Notes under the pieces: model-generated
Databases searched by the model: none
The model's input: only the letters and a program-made list of their open reading frames with translations
Told to the model about the DNA's origin: nothing
Shown: piece by piece, positions 23,700-35,772 of the stretch
Position numbering within the stretch: the first letter of the stretch is position 1
How the letters are laid out: the number at the start of each line of letters is the position of its first letter
Program-made: the position numbers and the translations under genes
From: Sistotremastrum niveocremeum HHB9708
Taxonomy: Eukaryota; Basidiomycota; Agaricomycetes; Sistotremastrales; Sistotremastraceae
DNA length: 64,000 nucleotides
Reading direction: 5' to 3'
Assembly: GCA_001630475.1 (NCBI GenBank)
Contig: KV419401.1
Span: forward strand, 620,001-684,000

Positions 23700-25337
23700 A
23701 TGCTTTCAACTATCCAGACTGTGTTGCTCTGTGCTGGCTCGTTCATCACGAGCTCTCTTGTTTGCCCCCCGAATCCCACCGTACTTCAGGACGATGGCGT
23801 TATAATTATCCTGCCTCCCAGGTCCAACGACACCGGCCTGAAGAAAGTGCCGGGTACGTTCATCCGTCACCTTACATTAACCATGTCTCACTGAATTCTT
23901 CCGATTATCAGACGCTGCTCATCCTTACATGCCCCCAGGCCCAACTGATCAAAGAGGCCCGTGCCGTATGTGGATGGAATTTTTCTGGGCAGTGATCTCG
24001 ACTTACGCCCTTGTAGCCGCTTTGAATACTCTCGCTAATCATGGTTATCTTCCACGCTCGTAAATTACCTAGAGTCCCCAGATATCAATATTACGGGGAA
24101 CTAACCGTTTGCTCGTTCCAGTGGCATTGTCACTATTCAGAACATCATGGACGCTACGAGAGAAGGATTCAACATGGACCACGACCTCTCTGCATTTTTG
24201 GCCGGGTTTGCTCTGGTGAGTATACCATGGATCCTTCGGCTGCGAGCCAGACTAAACCTTCCTAGCTAGCACGCGGCAATGCGAAATATAACTTGCTGTC
24301 CATCGGAGGCGTCGACAAGAGGGTTCCTTCTTTGCCTGCTCAAGTCGACGGAGACTGCCCGCCTGGCGGTATCGCCAAACACGGTCGCTTCGAAGGTAAT
24401 GTAGATCATCACTCAAAGTTTCTTTTGCGTCTTGGTTGACCCCTTCAAAAAGGTGATGTGTCTATGACTCGACAAGATGCGGCACTTGGAGACGATCGCA
24501 ACTTTCAAGACAGTCTGTTTGATCAGGTGCGGGAGGAAAAATTTTTGACCGCAAATTTAGTGACGAAAAGCAGTTCTTGACGTTCATTGGACAATATGGC
24601 GACAACTCCACCGTTACCGGACCTCACTCTCTTGTTAACCTCCGCGTCATGCAAGAGTTCAAATACCAGCGATTCATCGACGACCAGAAGCGTAATCCTG
24701 CGGTACGTCCATAGCTTCTTGGTTGTCAAGACGAATCTCATTTGTGCACAGCTCTCGTTCCATGCCTCTCGCGTAGCTTCCAGCTACAATGAAGCAGCGT
24801 TTATCCTCAAATTCTTTGCAAACGGTAAGCCTTTCCATCAACCTGTGGGCCATATCTCACCAACACGATCTTAGGGACGGATGAGACATTGAGCGTCCCC
24901 AGTCTGGGTTCCATTTTCAGGAATCAAACGTTCACTCCCAATTGGTGGCGTCGAGCCTCACCCGGAAATTTGAGCCTCATCACATCTACTGCGAGCATGA
25001 TCAACTCGGTCAACACTCTTTTCTACATCCCTCCGGGAGAAAACAAGGGCGGAAAATACATGCCGGACCCTCCGTTCTACGGGGTACGTTTTCTAAGGTT
25101 CACTTACGACTTTGACTCATGAGAACCCATTAGTGCGATCCCGCCTACTACGATTTTGTGACCAACAATCTGCCTTATACGTACGCCATGATCGCCAACG
25201 GCACCGACATCTTCGCCCAGAACGTTCGTACGTTGCTCAAAGCGATCGCTACACCCTTCAAATGTCCGGAGGTTCCGCCCAATGGACCTAAAGACCCGTC
25301 TAACAACTGTGGAAGTTCCTTGACCAACAGAATCTAA
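23700..25337 (+). CDS. Unspecific peroxygenase (heme-thiolate haloperoxidase family), copy 2
   Basis: Secreted heme-thiolate peroxygenase. Signal peptide MLSTIQTVLLCAGSFITSSL; heme-ligand Cys at about residue 69 in RGPCPALNTLANHGYLPR, again with an intron inside the PCP motif; FNMDHDLSAFLAGFAL; LLSIGGVDKRVP; EGD in RFEGDVSMTRQDAALGDD; FLTFIGQYGDNSTVTGPHS; distal Arg-Glu pair in SRVASSYNEAAFILKF; FRNQTFTPNWWRRASPGN. The C-terminal region has CDPAYYDFV and FKCPEVPP, positioned like the Cys pair of copy 1. All exons join in frame through short GT-AG introns, ending at TAA 25335-25337. It is closer to copy 3 (34113) than to copy 1. Confidence 0.88.
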
Positions 25338-25902
25338 GAATTATGTACCGATCGAGCCTTGTGCTGACTGTGTGGTGGGTCTCTTGTTTTGAACCGGGTG
25401 GTTGCTTAATAGTTCGTTTGGTTTCTTTCTATGCCTGTGTTGCGTGTACTTGAAAATCGAGTTATGTTTTCTCTCCGTTGATTGTCGTCCCGCCGTTCCA
25501 GTTCTCCTTGCTTACTTTAGTACGCCAACTTCCGAAAGTGAACACCCGGCTATTCCCATCAAATTTCACGTGGTTTCTTGGTGTTCCAAGCTAGCATGTT
25601 CCAGTAGCTCACAGCAAGAGAATCATCATTGCTGAGTCCTGGCAAACTGAAAAACGGAAGGAAGAAAGTATGACATCTGACTAAGCAGTTCGAACCTTAT
25701 TTGGTCCGGTTTCGCACGCTGCGACTACAGTTGGGGACGCTCAAAACCGACCTTTCCCACGGGGTTTTGGCCGAATCCTGATACGAATTTCTGGGCACAT
25801 CCCAGGGTCCCGGAAACCATCCAGATGTGTTCTATTACATCGTAGGAGTAGCCCTATCTCGCTGATTTTTTTTAATTCTGAGTTTGAAAATTCGCCCTAG
25901 GT

Positions 25903-26199
25903 CCCGAGTGGGACTGCCACCAGGAGATAACGGGGATAAGGGTCATACCACCTGGAGATAACGGAGATAAAGGTTATAATTAATATATAAATCATTAATA
26001 TATTATTAAAATAGCCGATCAGGGTTCGGAGATACTCTGATATCTCCGCACATGAAGCCGAAGCGATCAGAACATATCAAAAATAGCCAATTAGGATATA
26101 GAAACCCTTCCGTATAGTCATAGATCGCTCTCCGATAGGATATATGGCCCCTTTTATTATTATATATAATATTTTTTCCCTTGAACCCCGAGTGGGACT
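25903..26199. repeat. AT-rich segment bounded by 13-bp direct repeats
   Basis: CCCGAGTGGGACT occurs at 25903-25915 and again at 26187-26199. Next to the left copy are two imperfect tandem copies of a roughly 29-bp unit containing GGAGATAACGG. The middle is very AT-rich (TTAATATATAAATC...). No terminal inverted repeat was found, so it is not assigned to an element class. Confidence 0.5.
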
Positions 26200-27243
26200 T
26201 ACGTAATCATCGGGCATTTATCGGAAATTTGTTTTTACGTTCATTTGACCATGTTTCCTTCCTAAAAATATTTGGGAAGGAAATCGGGAGCAAAATGAGG
26301 TCAGCCCTGAGGCGCCTAGTCTTTCCGTCCCCAACTGTACGCGAGCGGTTCTTCTCAGGAACGTGCCAATGATTGCCCGAAGCCTGAACAAGACAGTCTG
26401 AACAATGTTTGAGAGAAACACGAGCTTGAAACAAACTCCAAATGACGGAGAGCCTTCAATTGTTGATACAAGTGACTTGAGAAGCAAAACTCGGGCGGTG
26501 ATATTGATAAATATGAGCATATTGGTTGAAGAAATTTCCTTGCTTGCGTTTCCAAGTGCGTTTTTGCAACGTTCCAGAGACGGAATGGAGGGCCGGTTAC
26601 CCTACACGTAGACGTTGAGCGCAAAGAGCTGGAAAGTCGAGCTGATGGCCGCCTTAAATTTAGAACCCGAGTAGTTCCGACGAGCGTTCTTCGAGCTCGA
26701 GTGGGTCAGCCGGGGTTTCAATTCACAAAGTTAGGAGTTACAGGAACGGCAAGTATCCTTGTTTACGTCTTCTTTCCACAGAAAGGCTGCAAAGCAAGTC
26801 CATTGATGGACTCTCTGGGCAAAGGTTGTGATCCATAGGTGTCCTGCTGATCAGAGATTGGAATAAATCCAATCGTGGGTTGTGTCTATTGTGCCTTAAG
26901 CAGTTCGCTTTGGTCAAGACAGGGCTGAGTAACAGATCGTGGGCACCATTGAGAAGCGTCCACTTCGTGTAGCGCACCGGAACCGAAGATTCGAGGCGCT
27001 GCACGGACTCAAAAAGTTCCGTTTCCAAGTCAGGTACGCATTGAAACATCATTCGCCCTTCACGCGACTCCTTAGTGCACTGTTCGGGACGTACTCGACG
27101 GCCGCGTGTATGTGCCTGAGATTTCGATCGGGACCTCTAGGAGCGCGGAGTTTGATGTATCCTCAAGCGTGAAGTGGATATTTGCGTTGAACGTGCATGA
27201 CATAGGTTCGATGACACGGAGCCGGCTATGCATCGATCCTGTC

Positions 27244-27251
27244 TATATAAA
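27244..27251 (+). promoter_or_regulatory. TATA box of the FAD oxidase gene
   Basis: TATATAAA only 29-36 bp before the ATG, which implies a very short transcript leader. Confidence 0.6.
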
Positions 27252-27279
27252 TTGCGTTGAATAAACGCACTCAGCAATA

Positions 27280-29097
27280 ATGAAGAACACCTTACTTTTT
27301 ACATTCGCGATCTTATTGTCGAGAACATACGCCCTCCAAGTTCATGGCAACCCTCATGCGCTGTGGTCTTGCCTCTCTGGAAAGGGATGGGATCTGGAGA
27401 CCATCTCGAATCCAAACTTCACGGCAGATAGCCTAGCATTCAACCGACGTCTGTCTTTCGAGCCAGTCGCTATAGTATCACCGTACGTCTCGAGTGTTTA
27501 TAGAGAATTGAAAATTAACCTCGGCTTAAAGGTCAACGGCTGAGGACGTCTCGGGCATTGTCAAATGTGCCGCGGAGAATCGGTTCCCCGTCTCAGCTCT
27601 CAGTGGGGGCCATTCCTACGCTGCGTTTGGATTGGGAGGACAGAATGGCCAAGTAGTCGTGAATCTTCACAAGATGAAGAATATCACTCTGTACGCCAAC
27701 GGAACAGTTACTTCGCAAACAGGAAATCGACTTGGAGATCTCGCGTCAGCTATCTGGTTCCAAGGAAAACGAGCACTGCCTCATGGAACATGTCCTTACG
27801 TCGGTGAGCAATTCGAATATCGACGTGGTGGTCCTTGAAGTGATAGCATTGGTACAGGATCTGGCGGTCATGCAGGATATGGAGGTTTCGGATTGTTCAG
27901 TCGTCAAGAGGGCCTCTTGATAGACAAGATCGTATCCGCTCAGGTAGTGCTCGCCAACGGGACAATTGTCACAGCATCGAACACCTCACATACAGATGTC
28001 TTTTGGGTAAGTCTGGGCAGGGTCGATTAGACCGGATGTCGATGGCATTGAAATAGGAACTGACCTGGTTTTCAGGCGATCCGAGGCTCCTCTCCTTCTT
28101 TCGGGATTGTCACAGCATATAATTTCCAAACGGTTCCCGCACCCCCGACGAATATTGTTTTTACGCTGAACTGGACCGAAAGTCTAAATCAAAGTCAATT
28201 CGTAGATGCTTTTGCGGAGTTTCAAAAGTTCTCAGAAATTGCTCCCAACGAGCTCGGCTTCGATGGCGACCTCGCCCCTGATGGCAAAGGTGGTATAAAC
28301 CTTTCGTTCTTGGGGGTTTGGCATGGAGGTGCATCTAAATTCAACTCTACGATATCTCCTTTCCTCTCCAAATTGCCACCCAAATTTAACTTCAACGCTA
28401 CCAACTATGACTGGTTTGGTCAAGTGGAATTCCTCGCAGGTGGTCGCCCTGTGAACACTTCTTCCGCTCCGGATGTGGTTCGTACTTTCTACCGGTCTCT
28501 TCGTGCCATTGAAACTAAATTAAAATGCTTATTTCTTAGCCTGACAAGTTCTTCGCGAAATCGTTGATGACTACGACTCCTGCTTCTCATGCAGCGCTCA
28601 ATTCATTCGCGAAGTTTCTCTACACTGAAGGTGTCAAGTCAGACACTAACTGGTTCATTGGTTTTGATTGTGAGTTGAGATTCTCAACCTCCACTTCTCG
28701 AAAGTTTAATATTATTCGCTAGTGTACGGAGGAAAGATCAGCCAGGTGGCATCTAATGCTACGGCTTATGCAAACAGAAACGCCTTCATCACGTATCAAT
28801 TCTATGCATCAGCGCCTAGTATCACAGTTCCTTACCCCAGGGATGGTATTCGCTTCGTCACAAATATGCTGCATTCTTTAGAACCTAATCCACAGGAGGC
28901 TTGTGAGTCCTCGGAAGTCTACTCTGCTGTGTGATGCTAATTCGCTTCTAGACCCTAATTATATTGATCCCACTCTCAGCAGTGCCGAATGGAAGAAACA
29001 GTACTTTGGTCCCAATTACGACGAACTGGCTCGCATCAAACGAAACCTCGACCCAACTGGAGTTTTCTCGTTCCCGCAATCCATTGGTTCTGCATGA
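27280..29097 (+). CDS. Secreted FAD-linked oxidase, BBE-like / AA7 family
   Basis: Signal peptide MKNTLLFTFAILLSRTYALQ. The FAD_binding_4 domain follows: FEPVAIVSPTSAEDVSGIVK, then SALSGGHSYAAFGLGG, whose His is the usual 8-alpha flavin attachment site. PHGTCPYVG has the Cys that makes the second covalent bond in bicovalent members such as glucooligosaccharide oxidases. It then reads GGHAGYGGFGLFSRQEGLL and VFWAIRGSSPSFGIVTAYNF. The C-terminal BBE domain ends with PNYIDPTLSSAEWKKQYFG and LARIKRNLDPTGVFSFPQS. To keep frame after the Cys exon, the acceptor near 27857 (TACAG) is chosen over an earlier AG. Substrate unknown; sugars, oligosaccharides or aromatic alcohols are all used in the family. 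It is convergent with the P450. No break seen; stop 29095-29097. Confidence 0.85.
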
Positions 29098-29425
29098 CAC
29101 ACAATCTGCAGTTCTTCCGGCATCATGGCCTATGCACCTATCTTCATATAACGGACTCGTGTCTTGATTTTCATTATGAATACGAGTACTGAGGATCTAC
29201 TTGATAGTTATACACCTGATAATATCCATTGCTTCAAAGTGACAGAGCTCAGAAAATTCTTTTGATGAGTTGCAACGAATGTCTTCGATCCGCGACTGTC
29301 ATGTTACATTATCGCTCAATCCCAATCCGACCCGCTAATATCGTACAAGAAGAATGAAAGTCACCCAACAATACGCCTGTCCCATCTGCCAATTTCGCGA
29401 GCCCGCATACATGGGCATTTTGACA
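29098..29425. other. Spacer between convergent oxidoreductase genes
   Basis: 328 bp between the stops of the FAD oxidase and the P450; no gene seen, 3' untranslated sequence expected. Confidence 0.5.
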
Positions 29426-31842
29426 CTACACATCCTCAATGGCACTCGCCGTTTTCATGCGAACCCAGAGACCACCCTATGGGACCAGCATGAGAATTGA
29501 GTTGAATGGTTATATATCTAATACGTACCTTCGCATACATAGTCAGATGAGTCTGCGGTACGAACTGCTCAATAGCAGCCCGTCCTGTCTTTTGCTTCCA
29601 TTCGGCCGGAGGACGAGAATCAAGAGGTTGAGCATCCGTCGCTAATTCAATCTGATCGAATGACTGCAGAAGACGAATCAAGAAGAATGATATCTCGTTG
29701 TATGCAAATTGTTGGCCGATGCAAATCCGTGGTCCTGTCATTGCGATGATTGAATAAAAGACTGGAGGGGAGGATGAAGATGACGTACCGGCGTTGAATG
29801 GGAGAAAGATGTATGGGTTTGGCGTGATATACTTCGAAACCCGCTCATCCAGGAATCGATCGGGATCAAACTCTAGGGCTATGGGCACAATCAGTGCGGT
29901 CCTCGACCTTGGGCTATATAAATACCATCAGGGCCCCAATATTTCTCTGAGCGTTGCATAATGAAGGCAGAGTATGACACACTAGATAGAATGAGCATGA
30001 CGGCTCTAACAGCTCCATGACGAAAACTACCTGATACCGGCAGGGACATAGTATGGTTTTTCGCCAGGGACGTCGGAGGGCCATGTTGTGGCTTTGATAG
30101 TTCGACTAGCGCGACCACACATGAGCCAAGTTGGAAGCTTATAGAACCGTCGACATACCGGACATCAAAAGGGCTTACGGGTGTTATCAGCCGATAAGTA
30201 TAGGGCTCGTCGGCTATGGGGGTGAACGAAGCACTCACACAGAAGGGAATAATCGCAAGGTCTCTGAGAAGGAAGCTGATTTACGGCATAATAAGACAAT
30301 ATCCATAGCAAACGCACCATTGATGACAGCTCTCAAGTATCTCATCTCTCTGATATCCGTGGGCGTCGGACTGCGAGTCGCCCCCAAGTGCATCAATATC
30401 TCTTGACGGAGACGCTGAAGGACGGCTGGATGGCGGGAAAGGCAGTAGATGATGAACGTCAACAGAGCTGCTGTCTAAGGATTGATGAGCTCCATCTTCT
30501 CTGCGCAATGCCAAGACAGTACTCACTGTGTCGCGACCTTTGCAAAGCCAGTCAGCATTTGTGAGATCGAAAACCTGTAGGCTACTCACCTGCGATGAGC
30601 ATATTGAGAGTCTCATCCATCAAGATCTTCTCATCTTCGGTCGATTTGACGAGATGAGACAGCATAGTTTCGCCCTCGGCAACCTCGTCCTTCCCACTAG
30701 CATGTTCGGTGTTCGAGCTCGATTCGAGTTTCGCGTTCTCTTTCTTCTGAGCGATAGCTTGCTGGACGATAGGCTTGATAAAGGCCCTGATCACCTTCAT
30801 ATCATCTGCCGTCTTATCTTTGAATATTTCGCCAAGTGGCCAAAGAAGGCCGATGCGGCCACGAGTTATGATGGTGAGGAGCGCGTTGTTGAAGGCGGTT
30901 GCGAAGGCATCTGTGTCGGCAGAGGGTGCATTGGAGTTGTAACGAGGGGAGATGTGAGCATAGGGAAGGCCGTTTGACAAGGAATGCACGCAGGAACCGA
31001 AGAGCTAGAGACCGTTAGAGACGAGAGGGGGGAAGGACGTATGGGCTCACAAATTCCGTTGCACTGTCCAGCGTGAACCTCGAGACGAGATCCTGGAAAT
31101 CTACGGCTTCGCCCTCTGACAGTCTGGCAGCCAATTTCGAGATAGCGGCATCTGCATGACGACCGAACAATTCGAAATCGGATATTCGTTCTCTGCTGAA
31201 GAAAGGACGCGCCATGGAGCGGTGGAATCTGTTATAGAAGATGAGACACGACGCTGAAAACCAGAGAGAATGATACTTACTTCCATATATCTCCATCCGA
31301 ATTGAAGATGCCATCTCCGAGAACGGATCTCATATTGAACTTGAATCGACGACCCTTCTCATAGCCCGGGAAATTCGTAGCCAGAATTATCTTCACAATT
31401 TCAGGGTTCGTCGTGAACATCTAAGATGAACGGATTGAGCAATGCGGTCCTTGATTTTAATGATGGTGTCTACCTGAAAATCGCCCAGAATATTGATGCC
31501 AAAAGCGCTGCCTATATCATTGGTGGCTTTGGTCAGATGATCGCCGACATAACCCGTCTTGGCCTCCTGGAGCATGAGCCCTATCATATCAACGTTGCCA
31601 GGATATTTGCCAATCCATCGCGGAGCTCTCTGAGCTCCAAGCCTTCTCATCTCTCGGACGTCTTTGATCCATCTGGCAGCCACACGAAGAGCGACATAGA
31701 AGATGAATGAAAGAAAATAAAGCAATGTGTTCACGTAGAACGGCAACCGTGCATGGAACAGGTTCAAAAGCGAGTAAGCCGTTAACGGAGGAATCACGAA
31801 GTGACGCAAGTGGCCGAGGATGAACGGAATTCCTTCAGGCAT
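29426..31842 (-). CDS. Cytochrome P450, CYP63-like
   Basis: Membrane-anchored P450 monooxygenase. The N-terminus ([20 protein letters not shown], then [18 protein letters not shown]) has hydrophobic anchor segments. Landmarks in order: [20 protein letters not shown] (helix C region), a Glu/Ser/Lys-rich variable insert near [12 protein letters not shown], the I-helix AGRDTTAALLTF, the K-helix [47 protein letters not shown], and the heme loop [20 protein letters not shown] with its Cys ligand. After TMYAK an intron leads to [16 protein letters not shown] and a stop at 29426. This C-terminal layout and the [17 protein letters not shown] form fit the CYP63 clan of wood- and litter-decay fungi, known for oxidising alkanes and aromatics. 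About ten introns; all splice sites used are GT-AG and the frame is open throughout. Confidence 0.85.
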
Positions 31843-34112
31843 GTTTCCTGCAACAGCTTGTGGTGATGGATGTCCGTCGTAGTCTCCCAGCAGACGAGGC
31901 AGACCCCATCTGGGGTCCTTGAATACGCAGCACGGAAGAGTCGAAGAACTATGCCCGATGCCCGAGGCTCGTCTGCTTCCGTTTAGACGCCCAGCATTCT
32001 GAATTTACTGGCATTTGGCTCACTTATTTTATCCTATATACACTTGGGAACTCTGTGGATGAAAATATTTAAACTGTGTTCTCATATTTTGCTGTAATGT
32101 GACGATCTCGCGTTCCTCACTGAATTTGATTGAAATATGAAGTTCGGGATGTATAGGCAAAGCCGAAAGTTTTATTCTAATTATAATTTACTTCCACGAT
32201 CATACAACAAGCAGCATGTTTGAATCAGAGAGGCTTTCCCAACATCGCTCTCGCCTTTCATTTGCGGGTTCCTGACTTGTGCATGAGCTACCAGTCTAGG
32301 TGATCCGGGGCGCTAATGAATCATAACAAAATTGGGTTTTAGTCGTCGAAGCAGGTGAGGAAATATATCGCCAAGGTGGATGCTCTGTAAAGCTTTGGGG
32401 TCGCCTGGGGAACGTGGATACGCTTCCGAGATGGGGGTTTTCTTTCAGAACCTGTTGGATCCCGAGTTAAGATAAAGTTGTGCTGGACCGAAGCGAATAG
32501 GCATCGCGATGAACCCTCAGAGATTCCGGGCCGCGCAGATGGCCGTTCCGAGTCTCATGAAGTGACATTAAGAACAAAATACAAGATTTGAGATCCATGG
32601 AGGCTCGAGAAACCCAGTTGATGTTTTTGATGAAATTCCGCATCACGCAAACTTCAGGTCTGCAGAAGAAGTCCCAGGGATTGGTTTGCTGGACACTCTG
32701 CAGCCAAAACCAAGAACAAGAAGTCCTATTGTTCTGCCTTTGAGAGATAAGAAGATGTCGCGAACCGCCAAAACAAGAGTATATCGTCTTTTCAGGTGAC
32801 AAAGACCGACTCCGGATGCAATTGGTGCGAATTTAGAGTGTGACAGCGGCAGAGAAACCTTCATAGCTCAGACAAAAGACAACGACGAAGGCCGATCATT
32901 CCGAGAGTCAGCTACTGATGAATTCTGATCGGCTGCTGAACGATGCCTAGGGTATGACACATTCATGAGGTACTGGAAGGTCGACGAACAACGAACGAGA
33001 AGATTGAGATGATAAGATTGGTCGGCATTAGTCCTGAATGCAAAGTCAAGCTGATATTACCGATGGTGGCTCCCGTTGTTCTCATGTCAAGTTCGTACCG
33101 AGTAGTCGCCAAGGTGGAGATTGGAGAAGACGGTCTGTAGCCAATTTGACCATCATCTGATACCAGAATCTCGTTCCTCGGTCGTGATAGCACTCGGAAG
33201 ATGACTCGCTCCGCGTTCAAGGTTTTACCTCATCGCATAGTGGGCATTTGGACGCCGAATCCAACCCCTGACTTAGATTGACGATAATATTTCTTCATTT
33301 GGATAACCTGCGTTCAAATCAGTAAATTGCAAACAAAACACATTCATCGACGCTAGGGGAGAATAAACAAAGTCTTAGCAAGAACAACTTTTATTTACAG
33401 CTCACTGACAAGAACTGAACGTCTGGTCGACTTGAAGCGCAGAATGAGGATGCGAGCGTGAATGGGGAGAAGATGATTACGTAAGACGAGACCGTCCGCT
33501 TTCGTCCGGAGTCCGACTGAGGCTCCGATAACACCCTTCAAAATCAGGCATGTTTGCTGTTTACTTGGAGCTCTATGGCTGCGTATTCGTCTTTCTATCT
33601 CTCACGAATCATTTTGAATTTTGATAATGAGAGATAGGCACCCGAGATTCGACAATTGACAATGCTCGCAACAACTTCGACGCCGAAATTCAGCATCAGC
33701 GAACCAACAGCCTAGTGGCTTCCTTGTAGTGAGTCAGTATCCCTTCAGGACCACTTAGATCCATATCAGAGCGCCGCTGTCCCGAAATGCACTGCTGTGC
33801 TGCTGACAGTCATACACTTTGTTCGGATGCTCCTCTCACCTGTGGGATCATAGCCTGCCCCAAGTCTGAATTCAGTCCAATCGGCATTGTTCGATTCGCC
33901 GATATACTGGGGGGCAGTCTTTTGTTCCTGGACCACAATATCGCCCAGATGCCGACTCCGCTCTCTCGACCATTCCGTCCTCGGAATCAGGGAACGGTGC
34001 ATCAGACTTGAACGCCGTTGCCAACTTCAGATACAAGGGACAGGACAGGGACTATATAAGATGCCTAGGCTATCATGAATAGCATCAGTACCAAAGATTG
34101 AGTCTTTCCACG
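31843..34112. other. 2.3-kb gap; possible DUF6593-like fragment on the minus strand
   Basis: Upstream sequence of both flanking divergent genes. On the minus strand, 33220-32963 reads ERVIFRVLSRPRNEILVSDD, then GQIGYRPSSP and TTRYELDMRTTGATIG. This spacing of N..L.S.DG, TT and an ATI end recalls the N-terminal half of basidiomycete DUF6593 proteins, but a convincing second half was not found. Treat it as a possible decayed fragment. TATATAA at 34053-34059 serves the next gene. Confidence 0.3.
34053..34059 (+). promoter_or_regulatory. TATA box of peroxygenase gene 3
   Basis: TATATAA 54-60 bp before the ATG at 34113. Confidence 0.6.
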
Positions 34113-35772
34113 ATGATTTCGACTATGCAGACCGTTCTCCTCTGCGCTGGTTCAATGCTCTCGAGCTCGCTCGTCTGTCCTCCAACCGCCGTGACACTTG
34201 ACGCAGTCCAGAACGCCCCAGTTCCGACTCTCATCGTCATGCCTCCAAGACCTTCTGTCAATGAGACGAAACTCGAGAAAGTTCCTGGTAGGTTATGAAC
34301 GTCGTTGATGACATAAGCGCCGATTCTTACGACTAAATTCTAGATGCCGGGCATCCATTTGTGCCTCCGGGTCTCAAGGATCAAAGAGGACCCTGTCGTA
34401 AGCTTCGCATCTGCTTTTTATCGCAGTACCCAATATAAACATCAACTAGCTGCGTTGAATACCCTGGCAAATCATGGGTACCTCCCCCATACGTGAGTGA
34501 CAAACCATTGTCTACCTTGCAGGTGGTTGATCGAGTGTTTTAGCGGTGTAGTCCATCTAGAACAGATCATAAATGCCACCCGAGAAGGCTTCAACATGGA
34601 TTACGACCTTGCCGCGTTCTTAGGCTCGTTCCTCATGGCAAGGCTCTCATTTTATCCTTAACGGTATCCAGACTAACACCATTCCAGTTGGCCCGTGGAA
34701 ATCCTGAGTATAATCTCCTCTCGATTGGAGGGGAAGATGAACAGGTCCCTTCCTTACCAGTGAAGGTCGATGGAAAATGTCCTCGTGGCGGCCTTGCCAA
34801 ACATGGGAGATTCGAAGGTGACCTCAGCTCTGGTTTGAAATGTCCGAGTCATTGAGGTTGTTATAAGGCGACGTATCTATGACACGCGAGGACGCTGAAC
34901 TCGGAGATGATCGTAACTTTCAAGATAACCTTTATGATCAGGTGAGCCTTGAATGTGTGGTCCATTTTGCAAGGTGCCGATGATTCACTCAGTTCTTGAC
35001 TTTCATCGGAAAATATGGCGACGATTCCAAAGTTACCGGGCCCAACTCTCTGGTCAATCTCCAGGTCATGAAACACTTCAAGTACCAACGTTTTGTCGAT
35101 GAGCAGATGCGCAACCCCAAGGTAGACGTCGTCACGTTCGCATTAAGATGGAAATCTCGTGCTGATCGGTTCGGAAGTTGTCGTTCCATGCTTCGCGCCT
35201 CGCCTCTAGTTACAACGAAGCCGCCTTTATTCTCAAGTTCTTCGCTAATGGTATGTATCCTGTACCTATGCTTCTCTGTGACAGGTTCTCGGTACTGACG
35301 CATCTTCAGGAACGGACGAGACCCTGACCGTCTCGAGCCTAGGTTCTATTTTCAGAAATCAATCCTTCGCTCCCAACTGGTGGCGACGAGCCTCGCCCGG
35401 CGATTTGAACCTGATCGCTTCAACAGCAAGTGACATTAACCCACCCAACACTCCGTTCTTCGTGAAGCCAGGTGAGAATAAGGATGGGAAATACGTGGAA
35501 GACGACATGTCAGACTACAAGGTGAGCTCTATGCTTCTAAAAACAGATCATGCCGCTGACAACTACCCTGACAGTGCGATACGGGCTACTACGATTTCGT
35601 GTACCACAATCTGCCACATACCTACGACGAAATTTCTCGAGGTTCCGATATCTTGGGTCGCAACGTTAAACTTCTGCTTGAAAACATTGCGAGACCTTTC
35701 AACTGTGGCACCTACAAAGTCGTTCCGAATGGACCCATAGACCCCGATGGCAAATGCGAGAGATCTGACTGA
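34113..35772 (+). CDS. Unspecific peroxygenase (heme-thiolate haloperoxidase family), copy 3
   Basis: Start at the ATG of MISTMQTVLLCAGSMLSSSL, a signal peptide nearly the same as that of copy 2. The heme-ligand Cys is at about residue 76 in RGPCPALNTLANHGYLPH. Further landmarks are FNMDYDLAAFLGSF, EGD in RFEGDVSMTREDAELGDD, FLTFIGKYGDDSKVTGPNS, and the distal Arg-Glu pair in SRLASSYNEAAFILKF. It continues FRNQSFAPNWWRRASPGD, CDTGYYDFV and FNCGTYKVVPNG to the stop at 35770-35772. Copies 2 and 3 share exon layout and are clearly recent relatives. Copy 3 changes HD to YD in the FNMDHD motif and ends differently. No break seen. Expected to be extracellular and H2O2-dependent. Confidence 0.88.

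Larger units (their letters stand above)
25338..27279. other. 1.9-kb gap with an AT-rich repeat-bounded segment
   Basis: No gene recognised. The segment 25903-26199 is AT-rich and bounded by a 13-bp direct repeat. Open frames at 26200-26630 and 26738-27052 on the minus strand have no recognisable motif. The final part holds the TATA box of the FAD oxidase gene at 27244-27251. Confidence 0.4.
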
